Source: Amycolatopsis sp. FBCC-B4732 (GTDB lineage: Bacteria > Actinomycetota > Actinomycetes > Mycobacteriales > Pseudonocardiaceae). From it: a DNA stretch of 64,000 nt. The stretch's first letter is position 1; each line of letters starts with the position of its first letter. Below, in pieces: positions 33,380 to 41,680 of this stretch. The notes under the pieces were generated by a model. The model was not told where the DNA came from, made no database searches, and saw only the letters and a list, made by a program, of their open reading frames with translations. The stretch covers positions 9,404,501 to 9,468,500 of the forward strand of contig NZ_CP095376.1 of the NCBI RefSeq assembly GCF_023008405.1, given 5' to 3'. Made by a program: the position numbers and the translations under genes.

Positions 33380-34489
33380 TCAGTGTTCACGCAGGCCTTG
33401 CGAAAGCGCGAGGAGCTCCTTCAGGTCCGCGTCCATGCCAGGATCCGCCGGTCGGGCGACGATGTGTACGCCAGTCCGAGGCTCGCCTTCGTTGCTTCGG
33501 AGAAGGCCCTCATGTAGCCGTTCCGCGGACAACGTCGATGCGCCGTCACTGGCCTCGTCCGGTTCGAGATAGGGGCTCAGACAGACCAAGCCGTCCCTGC
33601 ATTCGATCGCTCGCCGGTAGAAGTGCAACCGCATACGGCGCACGCGGAAAGCCTCGCGTGCTTGCGATGTCTTCGGCAGCAACGTGATGTCCGGAAAGGC
33701 CTGGGACAAGGCAGCCCACAACGGCCTGAGCTGGCGGTAGTGCTTGCGATCCACGACCCACAATCGAACCTTCACGATCCCTGCGCGAACACCGGGGTAG
33801 GCGACGCCGAAGAAGAAGATGGAGATGCCCAGAGCCAGGAAGGGAGAGGTCCAGATGTCAGTGCCTGGAACAACGTCCTGCCGAAGTACCAGTCGGCTGG
33901 CGGTCGAAGCGATCCGAGGTAGATGTGTTCCCAAGCAGCAGATGACAAGGCCCGCACTCGCGACGCGCAAACTGAGCCGTACTCGCGACTGGGCTTGGTC
34001 TCCGGCCCGCCAGGTCAGGGCAGCGCCGCGTGCCGTGGCGTAGGCCATGTAGGCGTTGCCGACCAGGTAGAAGAGCAGTTGCATCGTCGCCGAACCGGCC
34101 GCCTCGTAGCCGAAGCTGCCGGGGTTCTTGTCGGCGAGGACGAAAGTGGCTGCCAGTCCGCAGCTGGCGACCAATGCGATCGCCATCTCGATCAGGCCCC
34201 GCGACGCAACGTCACGAGAATCCACTATGGACTCCAGCAGGACGATCAGCAGGGAGAAGAAGAACGTCAGCACGACGTTCTGGAACAGCTTTGGCAGCTG
34301 GCCCGAGGATGCCGGCAGCGCGGAGCCGGGATCTGCCGCGAGCTGGGCGGTCAATGCGAGGAAGACCAGAAAGGTGCATGCGGTGATCACTTGAAGGCCG
34401 CGGTCGGCTGGAACGCGGACCAGCTGGGAGATCTTCCAGCTGGAAGCGCCCGCGGCCGCACCCCACATCGCGAGGTTGGGCAGGCTCAT
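33380..34489 (-). CDS. Membrane protein, MAB_1171c/DUF6545-like
   Basis: This 369-residue protein has about seven TM helices in the first ~225 residues (LQVITACTFLVFLALTAQLA, VVLTFFFSLLIVLLESIVD, IEMAIALVASCGLAATFVLA, IWTSPFLALGISIFFFGVAY). The soluble tail contains RQLRPLWAALSQAFPDI and RRMRLHFYRRAIECRDG, the signature region of this family. Its ATG overlaps the stop of the ImmA/IrrE protease gene (TGATG), a pairing seen widely in actinomycetes. The role is unknown; a sensor or substrate of the protease is plausible. Confidence 0.8.
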   Translation of the reverse strand: MSLPNLAMWGAAAGASSWKISQLVRVPADRGLQVITACTFLVFLALTAQLAADPGSALPASSGQLPKLFQNVVLTFFFSLLIVLLESIVDSRDVASRGLIEMAIALVASCGLAATFVLADKNPGSFGYEAAGSATMQLLFYLVGNAYMAYATARGAALTWRAGDQAQSRVRLSLRVASAGLVICCLGTHLPRIASTASRLVLRQDVVPGTDIWTSPFLALGISIFFFGVAYPGVRAGIVKVRLWVVDRKHYRQLRPLWAALSQAFPDITLLPKTSQAREAFRVRRMRLHFYRRAIECRDGLVCLSPYLEPDEASDGASTLSAERLHEGLLRSNEGEPRTGVHIVARPADPGMDADLKELLALSQGLREH

Positions 34490-35040
34490 CACAGCCAGCC
34501 CTGGTGGTCGTCGAAGGCTCCGTGCAGTTGTCGGCCGGCCCTGCTCGTCTGGGCTGGCGAGAACTTCAGGGCCTCCAGCAAGGTCGCCCACTCCTTGATG
34601 ACCGTGGCCACCATTTCGGCCTCGCGTTCCGCGACGAGGCTGTAGCCGTCGCGGCGCAGAGCGTCCCTGACGACTTCGGCCGGGATGTCGGGAAACAGGG
34701 CGGCGAGGTCGGTCGCGCCGCCCTCTGTGCTGTGACCACTGATCATGTGCCCGACCTCGTGCAGGATGATGTGGTCCTGGTGGGCGGTCGTGGTGTGCTG
34801 CTGGTACAGGATCCGGTCGGCGCCCGCGAAGGCGATCCATAGCCCGAACGCGCCTGGGGCCGGCAGCGGATACGGCACGAGCTCTATCGGCCGCCCGCGG
34901 TGGTCGGCGAGCTTCCGGCACAGGTCGCGGACGTCGAGCGGCGTGTCGACGTCCAGGTCGCGGAGAAGCTTCTTCACCCCTCGGCGCAGCTGCAGATCGT
35001 TGCGCCAAGCGCCCTCGCGAGGACTACGACGCGAGCGCAA
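34489..35040 (-). CDS. ImmA/IrrE family metallopeptidase
   Basis: This 183-residue protein has the zinc site HEVGHMISGH (about residues 95-104) after DHIIL. A helical N-terminal half contains GVKKLLRDLDVDTPLDVRDL, and the C-terminal stretch EREAEMVATVIKEWA supplies the third-ligand Glu region. In ICEs such proteases cleave XRE repressors to induce transfer or stress genes. The XRE gene at 36009 is the nearest candidate target. TTG 35040 is the assigned start and overlaps the hydrolase gene by 17 nt; a later start is possible. Confidence 0.87.
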   Translation of the reverse strand: MRSRRSPREGAWRNDLQLRRGVKKLLRDLDVDTPLDVRDLCRKLADHRGRPIELVPYPLPAPGAFGLWIAFAGADRILYQQHTTTAHQDHIILHEVGHMISGHSTEGGATDLAALFPDIPAEVVRDALRRDGYSLVAEREAEMVATVIKEWATLLEALKFSPAQTSRAGRQLHGAFDDHQGWL

Positions 35041-35848
35041 CTCGATCGAGGATTCTCGTGATCGCCGCCGCGGTCGCGGTCGGGTGGCTGACCAACCCGT
35101 TGTGGCCCCCGGGCAGCTCGGCGAACGGGACGCCCAGATCGCTTGCGAACTGCTCGGCGCAGCGGTACTCCCATTGGCCTCGTGAAAGATCGCCGCCGGT
35201 GAGAATGATGTTCGTCGACTTCGCCGAGTCGGCGAGGTCTTCGGCCACCAGGGCGGACCTCCGGACAGCGGGGAAGTCGCGTTCGAAGAAGTGCTGGAGG
35301 TTTGCCATCAGGTCACCCGCCGGTGGTGCGGGCCGAGCGCCGTCTTCCATCGAGTCGCGCGCGCCCGTCAGCGATCCCATCTGGCGGATCGCGGCTAGGA
35401 CATCCTCTTGGGCCGTCGCCGCGACTTGGTCCAACGCGGCCTCTCGTACCGGATCGAGCACGACCGCGCTCATCGGCGGCTCGTGGGCCACCAGCGTCGC
35501 CACGCGATGTGGCTCCAAGGCGACCAGATGGAGCCCGATCAGCGCGCCAATGCTGGCGCCGACGACGTGCGTGGGCTCCGAGGTGGACGCCGCAAGTACC
35601 GCGCCGGCGTCGGCGGCGTGACGGGCCATCGTGACGGGATCCGATTCGGACGAGGTGGTACTCCGCGAAAGGCCTCGCCGGTCGTAGGAGATAACGCAGA
35701 AGCGGTCGGCCAAGGCGGTTGCGAGTTGCTCGGTTGCCCCGGCTTCGCTGATGCCGCCCTGGATGAGCAGGACGGGCGTGCCCTGTCCTCGGGATTCGAC
35801 GTAGAGGAGTGCACCATCGCACTCGACTTCGAGTTGCTCTACCTGCAT
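35024..35848 (-). CDS. Alpha/beta hydrolase
   Basis: This 274-residue alpha/beta-hydrolase fold protein has GTPVLLIQGGISEAG (oxyanion region), the nucleophile elbow VVGASIGALIG (Ser about residue 99), an acidic residue in IILTGGDLS, and the His in LPGGHNGLVSHP. Likely an esterase or lactonase-type enzyme; the substrate is not evident. It lies between the XRE repressor and the ImmA/IrrE protease on the same strand and overlaps the latter. Confidence 0.85.
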   Translation of the reverse strand: MQVEQLEVECDGALLYVESRGQGTPVLLIQGGISEAGATEQLATALADRFCVISYDRRGLSRSTTSSESDPVTMARHAADAGAVLAASTSEPTHVVGASIGALIGLHLVALEPHRVATLVAHEPPMSAVVLDPVREAALDQVAATAQEDVLAAIRQMGSLTGARDSMEDGARPAPPAGDLMANLQHFFERDFPAVRRSALVAEDLADSAKSTNIILTGGDLSRGQWEYRCAEQFASDLGVPFAELPGGHNGLVSHPTATAAAITRILDRVALAS

Positions 35849-36008
35849 CGGCCATCCTCGATCTCGTCGGCGGGAGATTTTGCCATCCTGGCAGCGGTGG
35901 CCGCGCTGACGAGCGAAGCTGTCACGACGGTCCTCCCAGCCCGTTGGTGATCAACTGGCCCCGATGGTGGCAGATCGGCGCCGCGCGGCTTGACACCTCC
36001 AACGCATG

Positions 36009-36431
36009 TCACTCGGACGTGTGATCGTTGGCCGTCTCCCTGCTGGCCTGGAAGTCGATGAACGCGCGCACGTTGGAGAGGGCGTCGGGCGAAAGGGTGC
36101 TCGCCCGGAGTGCGACGTCGCGAACTCCGTGGGCCGACAGTTTGGCGAGGAGGGCGTACTGCTCCTGGAGCTCACGCGCCCGCCGGCTGTTGCCGAAGTA
36201 CTCGAGGTCGACTCCGAAGTAGGCCGCAAGTTCCTGTACGAGTCGGAGCTTTGGTTCGTTCGCTCCGTTGATCAAGTTGTAGAGCTGGCTCTTGGAGATG
36301 CCGACGTCCTCGGCGACCTCGGCTACCGAGTAGGACCGGCCATTCGGGTGCTTCTTGACGTTGATCAGCCGTTCGAGCAGCTTGCCGAATGGCTCGGTCT
36401 CGGCCGGGTCCAGATCTTTGGCCTCGGACAC
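36009..36431 (-). CDS. XRE-family repressor
   Basis: This 140-residue protein has an HTH at about 35-75 (SVAEVAEDVGISKSQLYNLI, NGANEPKLRLVQELAAYFG) and a short helical tail. The GTG at 36431 has AAGGGGG upstream. It is divergent from the NTPase regulator at 36650, and a perfect palindrome lies 20 nt from its start. The layout of repressor, hydrolase, ImmA/IrrE protease and membrane protein resembles ICE control modules in which the protease removes the repressor. Confidence 0.85.
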   Translation of the reverse strand: MSEAKDLDPAETEPFGKLLERLINVKKHPNGRSYSVAEVAEDVGISKSQLYNLINGANEPKLRLVQELAAYFGVDLEYFGNSRRARELQEQYALLAKLSAHGVRDVALRASTLSPDALSNVRAFIDFQASRETANDHTSE

Positions 36432-36450
36432 CTCGCCCCCTTCGATCGAG

Positions 36451-36468
36451 ATTCCAACTTATTGGAAT
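36451..36468. promoter_or_regulatory. Palindromic operator between divergent XRE genes
   Basis: ATTCCAA-CTTA-TTGGAAT is a perfect 7-bp inverted repeat with a 4-nt spacer. It lies 20 nt upstream of the XRE repressor start, and the half-site ATTCCAA recurs at 36534-36540. It is the likely binding site of the 36009-36431 repressor. Confidence 0.6.
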
Positions 36469-36649
36469 TTTGATCTCGATGCGTCCGGAATATTTGACTA
36501 CGCGTCCAGCTTTTCGTACTGTCCGTATTGATCATTCCAACATATCGGGCAGCATGGTCTTCGGGAACCGCTGGAGACTGCTGTCGCTCGATTGGGTCCC
36601 CGCCCAGGTAGACGCCCCAACCGGTGCGTCTGATGCGCGGGGAGGCGCC

Positions 36650-38941
36650 ATGAGGAAGATCGACAGCTTCGCGGCAGCTGTGCATCGTCAGCGGCGGCAG
36701 TGCGGGCTTTCCCTCGGCGAGCTGGCTGCGAAAGCCGGGTATAGCGCGAGCTACCTCTCAAAGCTGCTTCATGGCCACCGCCCGCTGCTGCCGGCCGTCG
36801 TCCACGACCTCGACACGGCGCTGGCGGCCGATGGTGAGCTGGACAAGATCGCCGCCGAGCAGCGTGGTGACGCGCGTCCGGTCACGCGCCCGATCCTACT
36901 GCCGCCGGCCGCGGCCGAATTCGTCGGCCGCGACGAACAGTTGCAGGCGATGGACCACGCGTTGGTGACCCAGGGCCGCCCTGGTGCGACGGTCACGATC
37001 GTGATCGAAGGCGGGTTCTGGACCGGCAAGACCGCCCTCGCCGTGCATTGGGCGGCCCGCGTGCAGGCCCGCTTTCCAGGCGGATGCCTGTTCGCCGACC
37101 TTCGCGGCCTCGCACCCGGTGCCCCAGCCGATCCAGCGGAAGTCCTGGACGGATTTCTTCTGGCCCTCGGGGTGAACTCCGCTGAGCTCGGCACCACCAC
37201 TTTGCAGGCCAGGATCGCGCGCTACCGATCCCTGCTCGCTGACCGGCCCGCGATCGTGATCCTCGACAACGTGGCCGATTACCGGCAGGCGGAATGGCTG
37301 CTCCCTGGCGCAGGCAGCGTCGTGCTGGCGACCAGCCGCGAACGCCAGGCCGGCCTGCTGGCGCGTACCGGCGGTACCGTCATCGACCTCTCGCCACTCG
37401 CTCCCGAGCAGGCACTCACCCTGCTCGGCCGCCGGGTCGGTGAGGCGCGCGTGCGAGCCGACGCGACGGCCGCCGAACTCGTGGTCGACCGCTGCGGCTG
37501 CTTGCCGATGACGGTCCTCATCGTCGCCGAGCACCTCCAGCGCCACCGTGACACGTCGCTCACCGGTCTGGCCGAGCGCCTCGACTCCGAAAAGACACGC
37601 CTCGACCTGTTCACGTCCAGCGACCCCGCGGTGAACATCCACGGCGTCGTCGATGTCTCGTACCTGACCTTGTCACCGATGGTGAGACGGGTGTTCCGCT
37701 ACCTCGGCATCGGCCCGGCGAACAACGTCACGGTCGAGTCCGCGGCGGTGCTGGTCGATCTGGACGTCGGACGTACCGGTGATGCCCTTCGCCAGCTCGC
37801 TGAGGCGCATCTGCTGGAGCAACTGCCCGACTGCCGTTACCGGCTCAGCTCCCTGCTGCGGGCGTACGCCCACCAGCGTGCTTTGGTCGAAGAACCGCTT
37901 GCCGAGGTCGAGCGCGCTCACGACCGTGCACTGCGCTGGTACGCCGCGACGGCCTGGGAAGCGAACAACACGCTCATTCCGAGCTGGGCAGACAGCGTCA
38001 TCGATCCGCAGAACGTCAACGGGATCGAACCGATGTCGTTTCGCGCCGGCGGCTTCGACGCGGCAATGGCTTGGTGCGAGCAAGAGGTCGCGACCGCGCT
38101 GCAGGTGGCGCGAAACTCCCGGACCTACGGAGCCAAGGACGTCTTGTGGCTGCTGCCCACCGCGTTTCTCCCGTACTTCGTGCTCACCCGCAGCTGGAAC
38201 ACCTGGCTGGTGGCCGCCCACGACGGGCTTGCCGCAGCACGGGCGGCCGGCAGCGACGCAGGCGTCGCCCGGAGCCTGGAAGCCCTCGGCTGGGTCGAAC
38301 ACGAACTGGGTCGTAGTGACGATGGCGTCGCACACCTCGAGGAGGCGCTTCACCGGCATGAACAGCTCGGTGACGATCGATCCCGAGCCTGGACCGCGTA
38401 CGGCCTCGGACAGGCGCACTCGGCCTCCGGCCGGGTTGCCGAAGCGCGGCAACTGCACGAACTCGCGGACCGCCTGTTCGGAGCTTCGGGCGTCAAGATC
38501 GGGCTTGCGGTGAACCGGGCTGCGTTGGCCGAGATCTGTGACCTGGCAGGCGCGCCGGACAAGGCGATGGAGTACGCGCTCGACGCGCTGAATCGCGCGC
38601 AGATGTTCACGCCGAAAGCCGTTCTCGGCATCGCCCACCAACGGATCGGCACGCTGCTCGCTCGGCACGGCCACCATCGGATGGCGCTGAAGCACTTCGA
38701 CGACGCGCTGGCCGTGCGCGGCCGGAGCTGGCAACGCTGGGGCTCCGCAGAGACGCTGATCTCGCGTGCCGATGTTCTCTGCGAACTCGGCGAGGTCGAG
38801 CAGGCGCGGGAGACGTTCGTCCGAAGTCTGAAAGTGCTCGAGGCCATCCGCGACGGGAGGGCATCGGAAGTACGAGCTCGGCTGGCTTCCATGGAGGCCG
38901 CGAGCGCAGGCTGGCTACGGGGGACGTCCGCCTCTGGCTGA
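36650..38941 (+). CDS. XRE-NTPase-TPR (STAND-type) regulator
   Basis: This 763-residue protein has an N-terminal XRE HTH (QCGLSLGELAAKAGYSASYL), a NB-ARC-like ATPase and a TPR region. The ATPase has Walker A in EGGFWTGKTALAVHWAA (about residue 125), Walker B in PAIVILDNVADYRQ, VLATSRER and a GCLPMTVLIVAEHL (GLPLA-like) motif. About 300 residues of TPR follow (LEALGWVEHELGRSDDGVAH, YGLGQAHSASGRVAEARQLH). ATG 36650 follows GGGGAGG; the open frame upstream has no homology. Such proteins are signal-gated switches controlling antibiotic genes, or NLR-like defence proteins. Confidence 0.88.
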   Translation: MRKIDSFAAAVHRQRRQCGLSLGELAAKAGYSASYLSKLLHGHRPLLPAVVHDLDTALAADGELDKIAAEQRGDARPVTRPILLPPAAAEFVGRDEQLQAMDHALVTQGRPGATVTIVIEGGFWTGKTALAVHWAARVQARFPGGCLFADLRGLAPGAPADPAEVLDGFLLALGVNSAELGTTTLQARIARYRSLLADRPAIVILDNVADYRQAEWLLPGAGSVVLATSRERQAGLLARTGGTVIDLSPLAPEQALTLLGRRVGEARVRADATAAELVVDRCGCLPMTVLIVAEHLQRHRDTSLTGLAERLDSEKTRLDLFTSSDPAVNIHGVVDVSYLTLSPMVRRVFRYLGIGPANNVTVESAAVLVDLDVGRTGDALRQLAEAHLLEQLPDCRYRLSSLLRAYAHQRALVEEPLAEVERAHDRALRWYAATAWEANNTLIPSWADSVIDPQNVNGIEPMSFRAGGFDAAMAWCEQEVATALQVARNSRTYGAKDVLWLLPTAFLPYFVLTRSWNTWLVAAHDGLAAARAAGSDAGVARSLEALGWVEHELGRSDDGVAHLEEALHRHEQLGDDRSRAWTAYGLGQAHSASGRVAEARQLHELADRLFGASGVKIGLAVNRAALAEICDLAGAPDKAMEYALDALNRAQMFTPKAVLGIAHQRIGTLLARHGHHRMALKHFDDALAVRGRSWQRWGSAETLISRADVLCELGEVEQARETFVRSLKVLEAIRDGRASEVRARLASMEAASAGWLRGTSASG

Positions 38942-38982
38942 CACTCGCCCACAACCGCGGGATCGGCGTATTCTCGATCCTC

Positions 38983-39759
38983 GTGAGGCGTGCGAGGGTG
39001 GGAATTCTTGCGATGGCGTGCGTAGCGGGATTGGCCGCGTGCGCACCCGGAGATTCACAGACGGACAAGACCGCGCAGCGGGTCGCCGACGCGATCGATT
39101 CGCCACCGCAGACCTCGGCGGCGAACTACGCGCGGAAGGCGATCGAGGCCGCGCACGGCAGCTCGGACTTCGCCGTGGTCGAGATGCGCGACAGTCCCTC
39201 CGACGATCTGGACGCGGTGACAGCGCATCTCGTTTTCCGCGTGTACCACTCAGGAACGCAGGACGAACTCTTCCCTCAGGATCCGGTGACGGCCTGCTAC
39301 AAGGTGGGCTTCAACTTCCGCGGCCTCGTCGAGTCGCCACGTCGAACGGACTGCCCTGCCAACGCGTCACCTCTGGATCCGCCGCCGATTCCGGTCTGGG
39401 AAGTGCCCGAAGGCTTCGATCGGGCGTTGCGGGCGGTCTTGACCGGTCTGCCGGCATCCGTGACCGACGAGCAGGCTTCGGGTGCTCTGGCGCGCTCAAT
39501 GCCGCCTCTGCCGCTCGACCCGGAGACGCAAGCCCAGGGGCGTGCTCCCGTACAAGATGTTGCTGTGCACGGCAACGACGTTGGCGTCGCATACCGGGCG
39601 GGTGATCGGTCCACCGGTGGCATCGACTGCCTTTTGGGGTCGCGGATCGGCGGCTCGACGCTGGTTTGGCGTCCATCGTGGGCACAGGTTCAACCGGGCG
39701 AACTCACATGCACGGCGGAGACCGCGTTGGGCCGGCAAGGCGTCACCCCTCCGCATTGA
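38983..39759 (+). CDS. Lipoprotein of unknown function
   Basis: This 258-residue protein starts at GTG 38983 with RRARVGILAMACVAGLAAC, whose LAAC is a lipobox (Cys at residue 20). The mature part is rich in Pro and acidic residues and carries four further Cys (ACYKVGF, RTDCPAN, IDCLLG, LTCTAE) that could form two disulfides. It is exported and anchored outside the membrane. It is not recognised and probably stands alone. Confidence 0.75.
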   Translation: MRRARVGILAMACVAGLAACAPGDSQTDKTAQRVADAIDSPPQTSAANYARKAIEAAHGSSDFAVVEMRDSPSDDLDAVTAHLVFRVYHSGTQDELFPQDPVTACYKVGFNFRGLVESPRRTDCPANASPLDPPPIPVWEVPEGFDRALRAVLTGLPASVTDEQASGALARSMPPLPLDPETQAQGRAPVQDVAVHGNDVGVAYRAGDRSTGGIDCLLGSRIGGSTLVWRPSWAQVQPGELTCTAETALGRQGVTPPH

Positions 39760-39932
39760 CGCATCCTTTGTTGGCAAAGATTGGCGTCTTGACTCGATCG
39801 GCACAAATTCGGCACTGAACGAGCACAACGCTGGGTTGATGGCGCAGTTCCATCGATGCGGCGCCGGGTCCACAGTGGATTCAACAGAGCCTCGCGAATC
39901 AGGCTGGCTCTCCTTGAATCCCTGGAGTAACT

Positions 39933-40271
39933 ATGAGTTCTTGGGCCCTGCGCGCCAAAGCCGTTCGTGCCATCTGCGTCCCGTTCGCGGCGCTGACAGT
40001 GTGCGTCGTAGCCGCGAGTCCGGCCGGCGCAACGACCGAGAACCAGCTTCGCGAAGGCTGCGGCTACCTCGGCTGGGGCGACTACCGGCATTGTGACGGC
40101 GGTACCGGCTCGCGGGTCGACCTGGACGTCGAAGACGTCTGGGGCAACCTTTACCGCTACTGCGTCGGGCCTGGAACAACCAACCTCCAACCGGTGATCC
40201 GGTGGCGGATCACCGGCGCGTGGTGGAACGGTGGCGTCGGGTGCCATCCGGGCTTCGAAGGCCCGGCGTAG
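39933..40271 (+). CDS. Small secreted DUF6355-like protein
   Basis: This 112-residue protein has a signal peptide (VPFAALTVCVVAASPAGA) and a mature domain with four conserved-looking Cys (GCGYLGWGDYRHCDGG, YRYCVGPG, GVGCHPG) and aromatic residues. It fits the DUF6355 family of small exported actinobacterial proteins sometimes found near natural-product genes. GGAG lies 7 nt before the ATG. A bidirectional hairpin follows. Confidence 0.75.
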   Translation: MSSWALRAKAVRAICVPFAALTVCVVAASPAGATTENQLREGCGYLGWGDYRHCDGGTGSRVDLDVEDVWGNLYRYCVGPGTTNLQPVIRWRITGAWWNGGVGCHPGFEGPA

Positions 40272-40302
40272 CTCGAGGACGGCTCCCGGTCCTCGGCCAG
40301 TC

Positions 40303-40348
40303 GACGCGGCGGGCGTTCGTGCCCTCCTTCGATAACGCCCGCCGCGTC
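40303..40348. terminator. Bidirectional terminator hairpin
   Basis: Perfect 15-bp arms (40303-40317 and 40334-40348) separated by 16 nt lie between the convergent DUF6355 and prepilin peptidase genes. Confidence 0.8.
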
Positions 40349-40354
40349 GGCGAA

Positions 40355-40975
40355 TCAGGAAGCGACTGCGAGCGTCACCGCCATCGCCACGAGGAGACAC
40401 GGTCCGAACGGCACGGCACGGCTCGCCCTGAGGCGGGGGACGAGTAGGAGCGCCAGCGCGACGAGCGACGCCAGGACAACCGCGCCGGCCAGCTCGGCCC
40501 AGCCGACCCAGCCGGTCACCAGACCGACCACGGCCGCGAGGCCGACGTCTCCGGAACCAACACCGCCTTCGACGAGAACCGCAAGCAGCAGGTAGAAACT
40601 CGCTGCCGCGAGCATCGCCCACAGGGCACGGAGCCCGGGAGCCGGATCAGAACGCGCCACGCACAGGAGCGCGAGACCGAGTGCGGCGCCTACCAGCTGG
40701 GGCACGACGACGATTCGAGGTAACCGATGTTCGAGCCAGTCGATGATCGACAACGGAATTCCGAGCGTCAGCACGAAGGCGTAGACCGGCAACTCACCCC
40801 GCGCGCCGACGCGCCAGGCGAGGATCGTGAGCACCAGTGCGGTAGCGAACGCGCCAAACCACCACGACGACGCGATCCGCGACCGTCGGTCGGCGAGCTG
40901 TTTGGTGATCAGGCTTCCGGCGGCACCGAGACCGAACCCCGCGACCGCGCTGGTGATGGCCGGCCAGCCGTTCAC
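40355..40975 (-). CDS. Prepilin peptidase (A24 family, TadV-like)
   Basis: This 206-residue integral membrane protein has about six TM helices. The two catalytic aspartates of A24 peptidases are present: LSIIDWLEHRLPRIVV (about residue 81) and GGVGSGDVGLAAVVG (about residue 142, the GxGD motif). It lacks the N-terminal methylase domain, as in TadV/CpaA. It should cleave the leader of the Flp-like pilin and TadE-like pseudopilins encoded at 47.4-49.8 kb. It faces away from the Tad gene run. Confidence 0.85.
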   Translation of the reverse strand: MNGWPAITSAVAGFGLGAAGSLITKQLADRRSRIASSWWFGAFATALVLTILAWRVGARGELPVYAFVLTLGIPLSIIDWLEHRLPRIVVVPQLVGAALGLALLCVARSDPAPGLRALWAMLAAASFYLLLAVLVEGGVGSGDVGLAAVVGLVTGWVGWAELAGAVVLASLVALALLLVPRLRASRAVPFGPCLLVAMAVTLAVAS

Positions 40976-41134
40976 AGCTTCACCGCCGGATTGTCACTGC
41001 TTGCTCTCCCCACAAGGCAATGCTGGCCAGCTCGTGGATCGATCGCACTGCTTGTCCTACCAACGAGTGAACTTCCACGGAGGTGGTCTCCGGCGCGGGA
41101 CGGCCAGCTGATCATTCCAACGGGAGGGGAAGTC

Positions 41135-41680
41135 ATGAATCTACGTCACGGTGCTGTCGGTGTCTCTCTGGTCCTGCTGCTCGGGGCTTGCAGTTCCGCC
41201 GAGCCCAGCGGACCGCCGGCGTCTTCGAGCACCGCGGCGACGAGGAGCGCGCTACCGCAGCCGGTCGACGAAGCGAAAGAGCGCGCGGTCGCGGCGTACC
41301 TCGGCATGTGGAGCGACATGGCCGACGCCGCTGTGACCTCGGACTGGCGATCGCCGAAGCTCGCGTCGAACGCCACGGCCGACGCCCTGTCGAGGATTTC
41401 CCGCGGCCTCTACGCCGACCACTACAACGGACTCGTCACCAAGGGGAGACCCGTCAACCATCCGACGGTCGAATCCGTCGAGCCCGCCGCCGCGCCGACG
41501 ACGGTGAACGTCGCCGACTGCCGGGACGACAGCCAATGGCTCAAGTACCGCGCCGACACCGGCCAGCAGGCCGACGACGGACCGAGCGGGCGTCGGCACA
41601 TCGAAGCAAAGGTCAAGAAGGCCGTGGACGGCTCCTGGAAGGTCGTCGACTTCGCGATCCAGGACGTGGGGACATGCTGA
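41135..41680 (+). CDS. Lipoprotein at the head of the Tad-like locus
   Basis: This 181-residue protein has the signal GVSLVLLLGACSS (lipobox LGAC, Cys about residue 17). After a Ser/Thr/Pro-rich linker a ~130-residue domain follows: RAVAAYLGMWSDMADAAVTS, LYADHYNGLVTKGRPVNHPT and VNVADCRDDSQWLKY. The ATG has GGGAGGGG upstream. The domain looks like an NTF2-like/VirB8-type fold protein commonly found in actinobacterial conjugation loci. Its stop overlaps the next start. Confidence 0.75.
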   Translation: MNLRHGAVGVSLVLLLGACSSAEPSGPPASSSTAATRSALPQPVDEAKERAVAAYLGMWSDMADAAVTSDWRSPKLASNATADALSRISRGLYADHYNGLVTKGRPVNHPTVESVEPAAAPTTVNVADCRDDSQWLKYRADTGQQADDGPSGRRHIEAKVKKAVDGSWKVVDFAIQDVGTC

